Positions 52,548 to 60,911 of a stretch of DNA of 64,000 nt are shown piece after piece; the stretch's first letter is position 1; the number at the start of each line of letters is the position of its first letter. Position numbers and translations under genes: made by a program. The stretch comes from Carboxylicivirga litoralis (GTDB lineage Bacteria; Bacteroidota; Bacteroidia; Bacteroidales; Marinilabiliaceae), in assembly GCF_025499605.1 (NCBI RefSeq), contig NZ_JAFMVC010000022.1, forward strand, positions 1 through 64,000, given 5' to 3'. The notes below the pieces were generated by a model. The model saw only the letters and a list, made by a program, of their open reading frames with translations. It was not told the DNA's origin and did no database searches.

Positions 52548-54020
52548 CTACTTTGGGTAATTCGGGCTAACTAAAATATTTTGGTCAAACACATTCAGTT
52601 TCCCCTTTTTCACATACGGCTCGCCTCTTTCTTTCAAATGATCAAGCATTCGTCTTCGCCATATTTTCAGCACCTTTTTGTAATCTGAATTATCCACTAA
52701 GTTTAGTTCTTCACCTTTATCACTTGTTAAATCGAACAATTGCTCATCTCCTGTCCGAAAGAACCAAACATACTTTACCTTACCGTCGGTTAATGCGCAC
52801 CAGTAGTTATGTTTATCGTAGGTAGTAGCATGCTCGAGGTCAATATACTCACGCCAACCATTATCTCCCCTCACAATATCCATCAAACTCTTCCCATCCA
52901 TCTCTTTCACTTCTGAAATATCAGCCACATCCAACATCGTAGGCAAAATATCACGCAGTTCAACAGGGTGCTCCAGCTCTGAATTTACACTGACACTGGC
53001 CGTTTCTGAAGCCGGCCATTTTAAAACAAAAGGAACATGTGTAGAGCCTTCGTAAGAATAGGTTTTACGCCAATGATTATGATCGCCCATCATGTCGCCA
53101 TGATCAGACACAAAGATAATCAGAGCATTGTCATACATACCCTTTTCTTTCAGATACGTTATAAAACGGCCAATCTGCTCATCTATAAAAGTTATAGCAG
53201 CATAATAATGGCGTCGGGAATTAAGCGCATGTTCCACTCCATAATCACCAAAAGCTGCGTCTTTATCTTCAGGATAATTAGCAAAACCTCCGGCCCAATC
53301 GCCCATATAAGGTTTTGGAATATCAGCACCGTCATACATATCCAAAAAGCGCTTTGGTGGATCATATGGACTATGCGGACGCGCAAAACTCACCTTCATA
53401 AACAACGGTTTATCCTCATCATAATCCGACACAAAATCAATGGCCGTTTGAGCTGTCCAATAGGTAGGATGAAGGTTCTCGGCCAAAACATAGGTTCCGG
53501 CACGATGCTCATTCCATCCAATACCAGTTGCATCAGGATTTAACTGGGGAGCCTGCGTTCTAAACCAACTTCGATAATCACTTTCAAAACCGTCCGATTC
53601 CACTCGCCCACTCTCATCTAAAATGGTTTGATGAAAACCATGCAGATTACGCTGTGGATGCCAATGCATTTTACCAATGCCAATGGTGTAATATCCATTG
53701 TCGCGTAACATCTGTGGCATCTCGTACTTGTATTTCTCAGCAACTTTGTAATAGCCCAACATACCGTGATTCCAGGGCGACATGCCTGTTAACAAACCGG
53801 CACGTGCGGGCGTACAACTGGGCACCGACGAATAGCCGTTAGAAAACCACACGCCATCTTCGGCCAGTTTATCCAGATTAGGCGTAATAATAGTTGAATT
53901 CTCTTTCCCAATACAATCACCTCTCTGCTGATCGGTCATTATAAGAAAAATATGCGGCTTATCCTGTGCAGAAACACTGACACAAATCATCGCCAGCAAT
54001 ATAAAAAACACCTTCTTCAT
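52548..54020 (-). CDS. Secreted sulfatase (formylglycine type)
   Basis: A 490-residue exported arylsulfatase-family enzyme (signal MKKVFFILLAMICVSVSAQ) that removes sulfate esters, probably from marine polysaccharides. The metal-binding start is IFLIMTDQQRGDC, and the modification motif is C69-T-P-A-R (SVPSCTPARAGLLTG), where Cys69 must be converted to formylglycine. GIGKMHW, SFARPHSPYDPP and FVSDHGDMMGDHNHWRKTY complete the active site. It has no adjacent sulfatase-maturing enzyme or polysaccharide locus, so maturation must come from elsewhere in the genome. Confidence 0.95.
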   Translation of the reverse strand: MKKVFFILLAMICVSVSAQDKPHIFLIMTDQQRGDCIGKENSTIITPNLDKLAEDGVWFSNGYSSVPSCTPARAGLLTGMSPWNHGMLGYYKVAEKYKYEMPQMLRDNGYYTIGIGKMHWHPQRNLHGFHQTILDESGRVESDGFESDYRSWFRTQAPQLNPDATGIGWNEHRAGTYVLAENLHPTYWTAQTAIDFVSDYDEDKPLFMKVSFARPHSPYDPPKRFLDMYDGADIPKPYMGDWAGGFANYPEDKDAAFGDYGVEHALNSRRHYYAAITFIDEQIGRFITYLKEKGMYDNALIIFVSDHGDMMGDHNHWRKTYSYEGSTHVPFVLKWPASETASVSVNSELEHPVELRDILPTMLDVADISEVKEMDGKSLMDIVRGDNGWREYIDLEHATTYDKHNYWCALTDGKVKYVWFFRTGDEQLFDLTSDKGEELNLVDNSDYKKVLKIWRRRMLDHLKERGEPYVKKGKLNVFDQNILVSPNYPK

Positions 54021-54114
54021 AAAAGTTTAATTTGATTAGACTATACAAAGATGCAGTAAGTTGTTATCTGCTGACAGATATGAATGTTCAAAAGAGAGTA
54101 AATAAATGGAATTC

Positions 54115-56472
54115 CTATTCAACAGCCAATTGTCCGGCATCATTTATCACAATACGAGCATTGATTGCCTCATTATTTTCAGGATTGACCAAACCTTTGA
54201 TAACAGGCGTTTTTTGTTTTAACACCAAAGCCTCCACCTGTTTCTCCGTTAGCTTTTTACCCATAAATTCAAAAGGAATGCGCAGACGACAACCATTTTT
54301 AAAATTATTGCACCCATAAGCGGCTTTTCCTTTTACAACGGTGCCTTTTTTACAAATCGGACAAACCCAAACGGCAGCATCCGCTTTTTCAAGTAATAAT
54401 TTAAACTCAGCATCGAACTTTACCACACCATCCACCTTGCCATCACCTTCAACAAATCCTTTTATTTTACCTGTCTGTCCTTTTATAATGAGCTGTTCAA
54501 TTTGTTTATCGCTTAACTTCTTCGCCATAAACTCAAAAGGAATAAGTGTTTTACAACCGTCTTTATATTTTGAGCAGCCCCAGGCCGTTTTCCCTTTCAG
54601 CATTACTCCATCCTTACATCTTGGGCAGATTAGCTCTTTAGATGCTGATGCTTTCTTTTCTTTAGTAGCACTCTTCTTTTTTTCCTCTTCGCTAACTATC
54701 TCAATCTTTTTATCGCTCCGATCCTGCTTGACATTAAAAACTATGTCGGACACCATTTGCTTTAGCTCGTTCATAAACTCACCGGCATCGTACTGCCCTT
54801 TCTCTATTTCGCGCAGTTTCTTCTCCCACACACCGGTAAGTTCTGCTGACTTTAGCAACTCATTTTTTATCGTATCAATCAACTGGATACCAGTCACTGT
54901 CGGATGCAGGTTTTTACGAACTTTGGTAATGTATTTCCGCCGTGTGATGGTTTCAATAATAGCAGCTCGTGTTGAAGGGCGACCTATACCATTTTCCTTC
55001 ATCGCATCGCGCAACTCATCATCGTCCACCTGCTTACCTGCCGTTTCCATGGCTCGCAATAAAGTAGCCTCGGTATAAGGCTTGGGTGGCTGTGTCTCTT
55101 TTTCAATCAATAATGGTTCGTGTGGTCCTTTTTCACCAACAGTAAATTCAGGCATAATATCGTCCTGCTTCTTTTCTGCCTCTTTACCATCCATAAAGAC
55201 AATACGCCAACCCGGTTCCAGCAACTGCTTACCGGTTGCCTTAAACTCTACACCATTCACATCTCCCAAAACCTGCGTATTCGAAATAGTAGCATCGGGA
55301 TAAAAAGCGGCAATAAACCGACGTGCCACTAATTCATACACCAGCTTTTCATCACGGCTCATATTATTGGCATACACGCCTGTCGGAATAATAGCATGGT
55401 GATCCGTGACTTTTTTATCGTCAAATACCTTTTTCGATTTTTTAAGCTTGGCTTTCAATAAGGTTTCAGTCAGATGCTGATGATCTTTCATACCTTTTAA
55501 TATACCTGATACTTTTGGATAGATATCGTCACTCAAAAAAGTGGTATCCACACGTGGGTAAGTCGTCAGTTTCTTCTCGTAAAGCGACTGTATTGTTTTC
55601 AGCGTTTCCTCGGCTGAAAAACCAAACTTTTTATTGCATTCAACCTGTAAAGAAGTCAAATCAAATAAACGAGGTGGCGCTTCTTTCCCTTTTTTCTTCG
55701 AGAAATCTTTCACCTCAAACTCTGTCGCTTTAATGGTTTCGAGGTAAGCGTCTCCTTCTTCCTTTTGGGTAAAACGTCCTTTGGTAGCTGAGAAAACCAC
55801 GTCACGGTACTTGGTTTTCAACTCCCAAAAAGGTTCAGGTTTAAAGTTATCAATGGCTTTTTGTCGCTCTACAATCAAAGCCAAGGTTGGTGTTTGCACA
55901 CGACCAATCGATAAAACCTGTCCTTGCTGACCATACTTTAAGGTATAAAGCCGAGTGGCATTAATACCCAATAACCAATCGCCAATAGCGCGTGAACTAC
56001 CTGCTGCATATAAGTTGTTAAACTCATCATTGGAGCGTAATTTTTCAAAACCTTCACGAATGGCTTCTTCAGTCAGTGATGAAATCCATAAACGTTTTAT
56101 GGGGCATTTAGTACCTGCTTTATGCAATACCCAACGCTGAATCAGCTCTCCCTCCTGCCCGGCATCACCACAGTTAACCACTTCATCTGCATTTTGCACC
56201 AGCTTTTCAATGGTTTTAAACTGTTTCTCTATACCTGAATCACTGATAAGCTTGATACCAAAGCGCGAAGGGATCATCGGCAGCCAGCCCAAGCTCCAAC
56301 GTTTCCATTCAGATAGATATTCATGTGGTTCTTTTAGGGTGCAGAGATGACCAAAGGTCCAGGTCACCTGATAATTATTGCCTTCGTAATAACCATCACA
56401 CCTTGATTTTGCACCGACAATCTGCGCAATTTCATTGGCTACACTTGGTTTCTCAGCAATACATACTATCAT
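54115..56472 (-). CDS. topB: DNA topoisomerase III
   Basis: A 785-residue type IA topoisomerase that decatenates DNA by single-strand passage. The Toprim domain starts at once (MIVCIAEKPSVANEIAQIVGA), with NCGDAGQEGELIQRW carrying acidic metal ligands. The catalytic Tyr is Y305 in TYPRVDTTFLSDD. IGRPSTRAAIIETI is the conserved region after it. The C-terminus has two zinc-ribbon-like repeats (CPRCKDGVMLKGKTAWGC...C and CPICKKGTVVKGKAAYGC...C), each followed by PFEFM(A/G)KKL. The ATG at 56472 starts exactly at the Toprim domain; 37 extra upstream codons are not family-like. Confidence 0.95.
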   Translation of the reverse strand: MIVCIAEKPSVANEIAQIVGAKSRCDGYYEGNNYQVTWTFGHLCTLKEPHEYLSEWKRWSLGWLPMIPSRFGIKLISDSGIEKQFKTIEKLVQNADEVVNCGDAGQEGELIQRWVLHKAGTKCPIKRLWISSLTEEAIREGFEKLRSNDEFNNLYAAGSSRAIGDWLLGINATRLYTLKYGQQGQVLSIGRVQTPTLALIVERQKAIDNFKPEPFWELKTKYRDVVFSATKGRFTQKEEGDAYLETIKATEFEVKDFSKKKGKEAPPRLFDLTSLQVECNKKFGFSAEETLKTIQSLYEKKLTTYPRVDTTFLSDDIYPKVSGILKGMKDHQHLTETLLKAKLKKSKKVFDDKKVTDHHAIIPTGVYANNMSRDEKLVYELVARRFIAAFYPDATISNTQVLGDVNGVEFKATGKQLLEPGWRIVFMDGKEAEKKQDDIMPEFTVGEKGPHEPLLIEKETQPPKPYTEATLLRAMETAGKQVDDDELRDAMKENGIGRPSTRAAIIETITRRKYITKVRKNLHPTVTGIQLIDTIKNELLKSAELTGVWEKKLREIEKGQYDAGEFMNELKQMVSDIVFNVKQDRSDKKIEIVSEEEKKKSATKEKKASASKELICPRCKDGVMLKGKTAWGCSKYKDGCKTLIPFEFMAKKLSDKQIEQLIIKGQTGKIKGFVEGDGKVDGVVKFDAEFKLLLEKADAAVWVCPICKKGTVVKGKAAYGCNNFKNGCRLRIPFEFMGKKLTEKQVEALVLKQKTPVIKGLVNPENNEAINARIVINDAGQLAVE

Positions 56473-56772
56473 CGATGTCCTTTCTTTGTTGTGGGAATTT
56501 AAAGCGAATATACTATTTCCTAAAAAAAATCCCTTGGAGCCAAAGGAATGAGTTATCAACAAATAAAAATAATTCATTGACAACCAAGCAAAAGAATTTT
56601 AATAAAACATTATTATTCTATGCGTTTTTGGGTCTTTTTTAATAAATTGTGTTTTTTTAATTTAAATACTTGGTAAAAGAGGAACATATGTAAAAAATGT
56701 TCCTACATTTGTTACCGAACAATTATTTACAAGAGGCTCCTTAATACAAAAACGCCTCACAATTTTTTTTAA
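56473..56772. other. Intergenic region and cold-shock gene leader
   Basis: Three hundred nt of very AT-rich DNA between topB and the cold-shock gene. It holds an inverted repeat AGGAACAT/ATGTTCCT (56680-56704), a -7 box TACATTTG (56704-56711), and a leader hairpin GAGGC/GCCTC (about 56732-56757) just before the start codon. No gene is seen. Confidence 0.55.
56680..56711 (+). promoter_or_regulatory. Promoter region of the cold-shock gene
   Basis: The inverted repeat AGGAACAT(N9)ATGTTCCT abuts the -7 box TACATTTG (56704-56711), a good TAnnTTTG match. No correctly spaced TTG. The transcript would have a leader of about 55 nt, and the GAGGC/GCCTC hairpin in it lies close to the start codon, which is typical of cold-shock mRNAs that change structure with temperature (inference). 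Confidence 0.45.
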
Positions 56773-56964
56773 ATGAATAAAGGTACAGTAAAGTTCTTTA
56801 ATGATTCAAAAGGATACGGATTCATTAAAGACGAAGAAAGCAACAAAGAGTACTTTGTGCACGTAACAGGTCTTATTGACGAAATCAAAGAAAACGACGA
56901 AGTTACTTACGAGCTTCAAGAAGGCCGTAAGGGTTTAAACGCGGTAAATGTAAAACTAGCATAG
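56773..56964 (+). CDS. Cold-shock domain protein (CspA family)
   Basis: A 63-residue single OB-fold protein: NKGTVKFFNDSKGYGFIKDEE (RNP1 KGYGFI) and EYFVHVTGL (RNP2), then VTYELQEGRKGLNAVNVKLA. It binds single-stranded RNA/DNA and melts RNA structure. The usual FVHFS of RNP2 is FVHVT here. The 5' leader and terminator (56992-57024) define a short monocistronic transcript. Confidence 0.96.
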   Translation: MNKGTVKFFNDSKGYGFIKDEESNKEYFVHVTGLIDEIKENDEVTYELQEGRKGLNAVNVKLA

Positions 56965-56991
56965 ATTAGGTTTTGTATTTAATGAGATTAT

Positions 56992-57024
56992 TAAAAGCTG
57001 TTTCGGATGAAACAGCTTTTTTTG
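56992..57024 (+). terminator. Terminator after the cold-shock gene
   Basis: AAAAGCTGTTTC and GAAACAGCTTTT form a perfect 12-bp stem around a 4-nt loop with a long T tract. Confidence 0.9.
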
Positions 57025-57118
57025 TTTATCACCTGCTCCAACAAATGACCTTTCTCATCTTATCCGAAGCTTAAAATTTCTATATTGCCACTTTTGAGAC
57101 AAATAAAATCATACAATA

Positions 57119-58420
57119 ATGGCAAAAGAAATTAAACTGGCAGAGGAATTAATCGACTTTATCCACCAAAGTCCTACCGCTTTTCATGTGGTTGAAAACA
57201 CCGCGCAGGAACTGGAAGCAAACGGGTATAAATATCTGGACATTGCCTCACCATGGAACATTGATAAAGGTGGAAAATACTACACTACCAAAAGTAGCTC
57301 CGCTTTATTTGCTTTTCAGATTGGTACTGATGAGCCAGAAAATGGCGGTTTAAAATTGATCAGCGCTCACAGCGATTCGCCTGGTTTTAAAATTAAACCA
57401 CAACCAGAGATGTTGGTTGACAACAAATATCTGAAATTAAACACTGAAGTGTATGGTGGCCCTATCTTAATGAGCTGGCTCGATCGTCCATTATCATTAG
57501 CTGGTCGTGTTTTGCTTAAAGGAGAAGATGCCTTAAATCCTAAACACACATTGGTTGATTTCAGAAAACCGCTATTAATTATTCCAAGTGTGGCTATTCA
57601 CCTTAACCGCAGTGTTAACGATGGCATTGAGCTGAACAAGCAGGTTGACATGTTACCCTTAATGACCATTGTGAAGGATACGCTTGAAAAGGAAAATTAC
57701 TTACTAAAACTTATAGCAGAACAATTAAACGTTAACACAGACGACATTCTTGACTTCGATTTATTTGTATATGAATTCGAGAAGGGTTGTTTAGTTGGCC
57801 CTAATCAGGAGTTTATTTCATCGCCTAAACTAGATGATTTAGCTATGGTGCATGCCGGCTTAAAAGCCCTATTGGCAAGCAATAATTCAGCATCAACCAA
57901 TATTCTTTGTGTGTTTGATAACGAAGAAGTAGGCAGTGTTACCAAGCAGGGAGCAGGATCGCCAGTATTGCGCAACATTATTGAGCGCATTATGGAGAAA
58001 CTGGGTAAATCACAAGAAGATTACCAACGTTCCATCTACAAATCATTTATGATTTCGGCTGACATGGCTCACTCAGTTCATCCAAATCATCCTGAAAAAC
58101 ACGATCCGGTTCTTCATCCGGTAATGAATGCTGGTCCTGTTATTAAAATCCACGCTAACCAGAAGTATACGACTGATGGTGAAAGCGGTGCCATCTTCGA
58201 ATCCATCTGCAAACAAGCCGATGTGCCGGTTCAAAAATTCGTTAATCGTTCCGATATGGTTGGCGGCTCTACACTAGGTAATGTTTCAACTGGTAAAATT
58301 GATATCCGCACCGTTGACATTGGTAACCCGATGTTGGGTATGCACTCAGTACGTGAGCTTGGAGGCACAAATGATCACACATATGTAATGAAAGCATTCG
58401 CGACCTTCTACAACATGTAG
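57119..58420 (+). CDS. M18 family aminopeptidase
   Basis: A 433-residue cytosolic metalloaminopeptidase of family M18 (aspartyl aminopeptidase/ApeB type), which removes N-terminal acidic or other residues using two zinc ions. Motifs: FIHQSPTAFHVVENT, LISAHSDSPGFKIKP (zinc His and Asp), CVFDNEEVGSVTKQGAGSP (catalytic Glu), SADMAHSVHPNHPEKHDPVLHP and RTVDIGNPMLGMHSVRE. The length is as expected for a subunit of the dodecameric enzyme. Monocistronic, followed by a palindromic terminator-like element. Confidence 0.95.
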   Translation: MAKEIKLAEELIDFIHQSPTAFHVVENTAQELEANGYKYLDIASPWNIDKGGKYYTTKSSSALFAFQIGTDEPENGGLKLISAHSDSPGFKIKPQPEMLVDNKYLKLNTEVYGGPILMSWLDRPLSLAGRVLLKGEDALNPKHTLVDFRKPLLIIPSVAIHLNRSVNDGIELNKQVDMLPLMTIVKDTLEKENYLLKLIAEQLNVNTDDILDFDLFVYEFEKGCLVGPNQEFISSPKLDDLAMVHAGLKALLASNNSASTNILCVFDNEEVGSVTKQGAGSPVLRNIIERIMEKLGKSQEDYQRSIYKSFMISADMAHSVHPNHPEKHDPVLHPVMNAGPVIKIHANQKYTTDGESGAIFESICKQADVPVQKFVNRSDMVGGSTLGNVSTGKIDIRTVDIGNPMLGMHSVRELGGTNDHTYVMKAFATFYNM

Positions 58421-58779
58421 ATAACTGAATACATAAACGCTTACAACTCTAGCAAAGAGCAAAAAGTATAACGCCAAGTACACAAAGATGAATCACGCAC
58501 GTTCTTATCTCTTTGTGCTCTTGGCGTTTTAACATAATAGACTTCTTAACTTAGAGAGAAACACCTTATTTATGAACAATCGTCTTTTTTTGCTTAAAAG
58601 TATTACTTTTAGCAATACTTATTTTTTGGAGAGGTAAGAATAGTGAAAACGAAAATTAAATTAAACCAAAAACTCAAACAAATGAAACGAGCATATTAAT
58701 TTAATCACCAGACTTTACGAAGAGGTAATTAAATTTATTTGTGAGTTCCATTTGGCCGTTAAACTTAAAACACAATCAA
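58421..58779. other. Intergenic region between the M18 and DUF4136 genes
   Basis: About 360 nt. It contains the long stem-loop at 58470-58528 and otherwise AT-rich sequence with a 21-codon open frame at 58572-58637 that has no other support. Nothing else was recognised. Confidence 0.55.
58470..58528. terminator. Long palindromic stem-loop (terminator or REP-like element)
   Basis: AACGCCAAGTACACAAAGA (58470-58488) pairs with TCTTTGTGCTCTTGGCGTT (58510-58528), 19-bp arms with two mismatches and a 21-nt loop, followed by TTTT. It is placed to end M18 transcription. The CACAAAGA...TCTTTGTG theme recalls short palindromic repeats scattered in Bacteroidota genomes. Confidence 0.7.
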
Positions 58780-59328
58780 ATGAAATTAAAGAACTTACTA
58801 TTCATAACATTAATCATCGGTTCCCTCAGTGCCTGTAAAACCACTGAGGTTTATTCTGATTTTGACCCCAATGCAAAATTTGACAGTTATACCAACTTTA
58901 TGGTACTGGAGCATATGAAGTCAATGCCGATTAAAGATAATGCTAAACAATGGCTGCACAGTGCTATTAAGCAGCAAATGACGCAAAGAGGATATAACGA
59001 AACAAAAAGTCCTGATTTGCTAGTCAAAGTGATGATTAAAACACAAACTAAAGAAACAACATCACTACAGCGCAATGATAACTTTTACTGGGGAAGTACT
59101 TATTATCCATATGGATGGGGAATAAATACTGGCGTTAGCAAAGTTAACTACGATACTCATACCGAAGGAACCATTATCATTGACATTATCGATCGAAAGA
59201 AAAAGGAATTGATTTGGCAAGGCAGGGCCAGTGGTGCCGCTAAAAATGGCAAAAAGCTAACGGAAGAATCTGTTAATAAAATAATCAATAAATTATTTAG
59301 CACATACCCTTTGGCACCAATTAAATAA
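58780..59328 (+). CDS. DUF4136 domain lipoprotein (second copy)
   Basis: A 182-residue lipoprotein (MKLKNLLFITLIIGSLSAC, Cys19) of the DUF4136 family: SDFDPNAKFDSYTNFMVLE at the start, a Trp/Tyr/Gly-rich strand (YWGSTYYPYGWGINTG), then IIIDIIDRKKKELIWQGRASGAAKN. The paralogue at 3038-3622 has the same layout (LIWESAASKT). The ATG at 58780 starts the signal peptide; an upstream in-frame GTG at 58741 is rejected. Function unknown. Confidence 0.83.
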   Translation: MKLKNLLFITLIIGSLSACKTTEVYSDFDPNAKFDSYTNFMVLEHMKSMPIKDNAKQWLHSAIKQQMTQRGYNETKSPDLLVKVMIKTQTKETTSLQRNDNFYWGSTYYPYGWGINTGVSKVNYDTHTEGTIIIDIIDRKKKELIWQGRASGAAKNGKKLTEESVNKIINKLFSTYPLAPIK

Positions 59329-59345
59329 CCCATAGGCAACATATT

Positions 59346-59381
59346 AAAAGGGTGATTAGCATTTTTGCTGGTCACCCTTTT
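59346..59381 (+). terminator. Terminator after the DUF4136 gene
   Basis: AAAAGGGTGA...AGCA and TGCT...TCACCCTTTT form a strong stem (two mismatches) around TTTT. Confidence 0.85.
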
Positions 59382-59396
59382 GCTTTGAATAATTAT

Positions 59397-59404
59397 TACT
59401 TTTG
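59397..59404 (+). promoter_or_regulatory. -7 box of the YkgJ-like gene
   Basis: TACTTTTG matches TAnnTTTG, 19 nt before the ATG at 59424. No correctly spaced TTG upstream. Confidence 0.4.
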
Positions 59405-59423
59405 TAATAAGTAAATTATCACA

Positions 59424-60122
59424 ATGAACAAATCAGAACTTTCAGATACAGATAAAGCCTTTTTTCAGGATGGCTTACACTTGGCAGATACCATTATTGA
59501 CTCATTAGAAGAAAAGAAGCTGTGGCAAGCCACACGGCAAGAACAAGATGCCATGGAAGGCCTTATTGATGCACTGTCAGAAGAAGCAAAAAAACACAAT
59601 GTGACAATTGATTGCCGGAAGGGCTGCAATTGGTGTTGCCACCAGCCCATCTACGGTGTAGCACACGAATTCCATTATCTGTGGCAGTTCATTCAGCTCA
59701 ATATGAGCGAAGAAGAACAGAAGGAAGTACTTCAAAAGGCCTTTGACAACTACCAGAAACGCGGCCGCTTGTCGCAGGAAGAACTGGAGAGAAGTAAACT
59801 ACCTTGTCCATTATTAAACAATGGAGCTTGCAGCGCTTATGTCGCCCGCCCCATGGCCTGCCGTATTTACCTGTCGATGTCGGAAGAAAGTTGTAAGAAT
59901 TATCACGACCACCCGGAAGATGAAAAAAATTATCCGGCCCTACTGGAGTTTCCTCTTCGTGCCGGTCAGATGATGAATGAAGGGTTTACCGAAGGCTTGA
60001 AAAAACAAAGCATTACTAATAATGAATTTCTGATGGAAGAAGGCTTGCTGGTGGCACATAACAACGGCGAATCTATTGATAAAGATAAACTAAATACACA
60101 TCCACTTTTTAAACCTTTATAA
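59424..60122 (+). CDS. YkgJ-type cysteine-cluster protein
   Basis: A 232-residue soluble protein of the CxxCxxxxx YkgJ/CxxCxxCC family. The cluster region is DCRKGCNWCCHQPIYGVAHEF (Cys-x3-Cys-x2-CysCys), followed by LPCPLLNNGACSAYVARPMACRIY, giving at least eight conserved Cys, and SEESCKN. Such proteins bind zinc or an Fe-S cluster and their function is largely unknown. The remaining helices are acidic. It is followed 21 nt later by a membrane-protein gene, a probable operon. Confidence 0.8.
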   Translation: MNKSELSDTDKAFFQDGLHLADTIIDSLEEKKLWQATRQEQDAMEGLIDALSEEAKKHNVTIDCRKGCNWCCHQPIYGVAHEFHYLWQFIQLNMSEEEQKEVLQKAFDNYQKRGRLSQEELERSKLPCPLLNNGACSAYVARPMACRIYLSMSEESCKNYHDHPEDEKNYPALLEFPLRAGQMMNEGFTEGLKKQSITNNEFLMEEGLLVAHNNGESIDKDKLNTHPLFKPL

Positions 60123-60143
60123 CCCAATTAACCTACCAAACCC

Positions 60144-60902
60144 ATGAACCAATACAGTACCAAAGAAGAACGCAGAAAATTTCAACTGCGCACAATCATT
60201 ATATCATCATTACTGGTTTTAAATGTGCTGGGCATCTACCTCTATTATTACGTCTTGGTATTTAATGCCATTGCTCCGGGTAAAGTATATGGCGAAAGCA
60301 CTTTTAATGGTGGTCGTTACGAAATATACACGCTTAAATATTATTATCAATACAATGGTATCACCTACTTTGACAAAATAGATTATGTGATGGGCCAGGA
60401 TTTAGAGTTAGGCGATTCGATTCATTTCCGTGTATTTAGACCTTATCCTGCCAAACACATTGTGGATAAAGTGTTACGTGATGAATCAAAAGCACACCGC
60501 TACGATTGTGAAGATGGTTTTATCATCCGCTACAACGAGGAAGTTAACCAACACAGCGATTACCTGCCAAAGGATACAAAAACACATACTACAGCCAGAA
60601 ATAAACGACTGATACTTTCGTCTGAAACACCGCAGGATATCAAAATAAAAGTCAGTCAGGCCATAGATAATATCCGCTTTAACCAAGGCTCTCTAATTGA
60701 TTATTACATGCTAAAAGCAACAGGCCATTCATTATACATCTACTCCATCTATCATTATATGAATGATTTTTCGACAGATGCCATGCCGGCCAAAATTTTA
60801 TATCAAGAGCTGAAACAATTAATGCCAGATAAAGATATCTATGTTTCAACTCTTGAATTAGACAACGCTAAAAAAGAGTACATGCTGGATACCCAGTGGT
60901 AA
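60144..60902 (+). CDS. Single-pass membrane protein of unknown function
   Basis: A 252-residue protein not matched to a family. A short Lys/Arg-rich N-terminus is followed by one membrane segment (about residues 17-40, TIIISSLLVLNVLGIYLYYYVLV). The next 60 residues (FNGGRYEIYTLKYYYQYNGITYFDKI...LGDSIHFRVFRPYPAKHIVD) have the strand pattern of DUF3592-like extracytoplasmic domains. The C-terminal half is a separate charged domain with no recognised motif. Downstream of the YkgJ-like gene; it converges on the BamB-like gene with a 9-nt gap. Confidence 0.6.
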   Translation: MNQYSTKEERRKFQLRTIIISSLLVLNVLGIYLYYYVLVFNAIAPGKVYGESTFNGGRYEIYTLKYYYQYNGITYFDKIDYVMGQDLELGDSIHFRVFRPYPAKHIVDKVLRDESKAHRYDCEDGFIIRYNEEVNQHSDYLPKDTKTHTTARNKRLILSSETPQDIKIKVSQAIDNIRFNQGSLIDYYMLKATGHSLYIYSIYHYMNDFSTDAMPAKILYQELKQLMPDKDIYVSTLELDNAKKEYMLDTQW

Positions 60903-60911
60903 TCTTCTATT

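Noticed and set aside
54341-55078. 245-codon open frame on the plus strand inside topB
   Set aside because: Antisense to conserved topoisomerase sequence, Ser/Phe/Leu-rich and without family similarity.
58572-58637. 21-codon open frame before the second DUF4136 gene
   Set aside because: No ribosome-binding signal, no conservation that I can judge and no features of a leader peptide; it fits chance.
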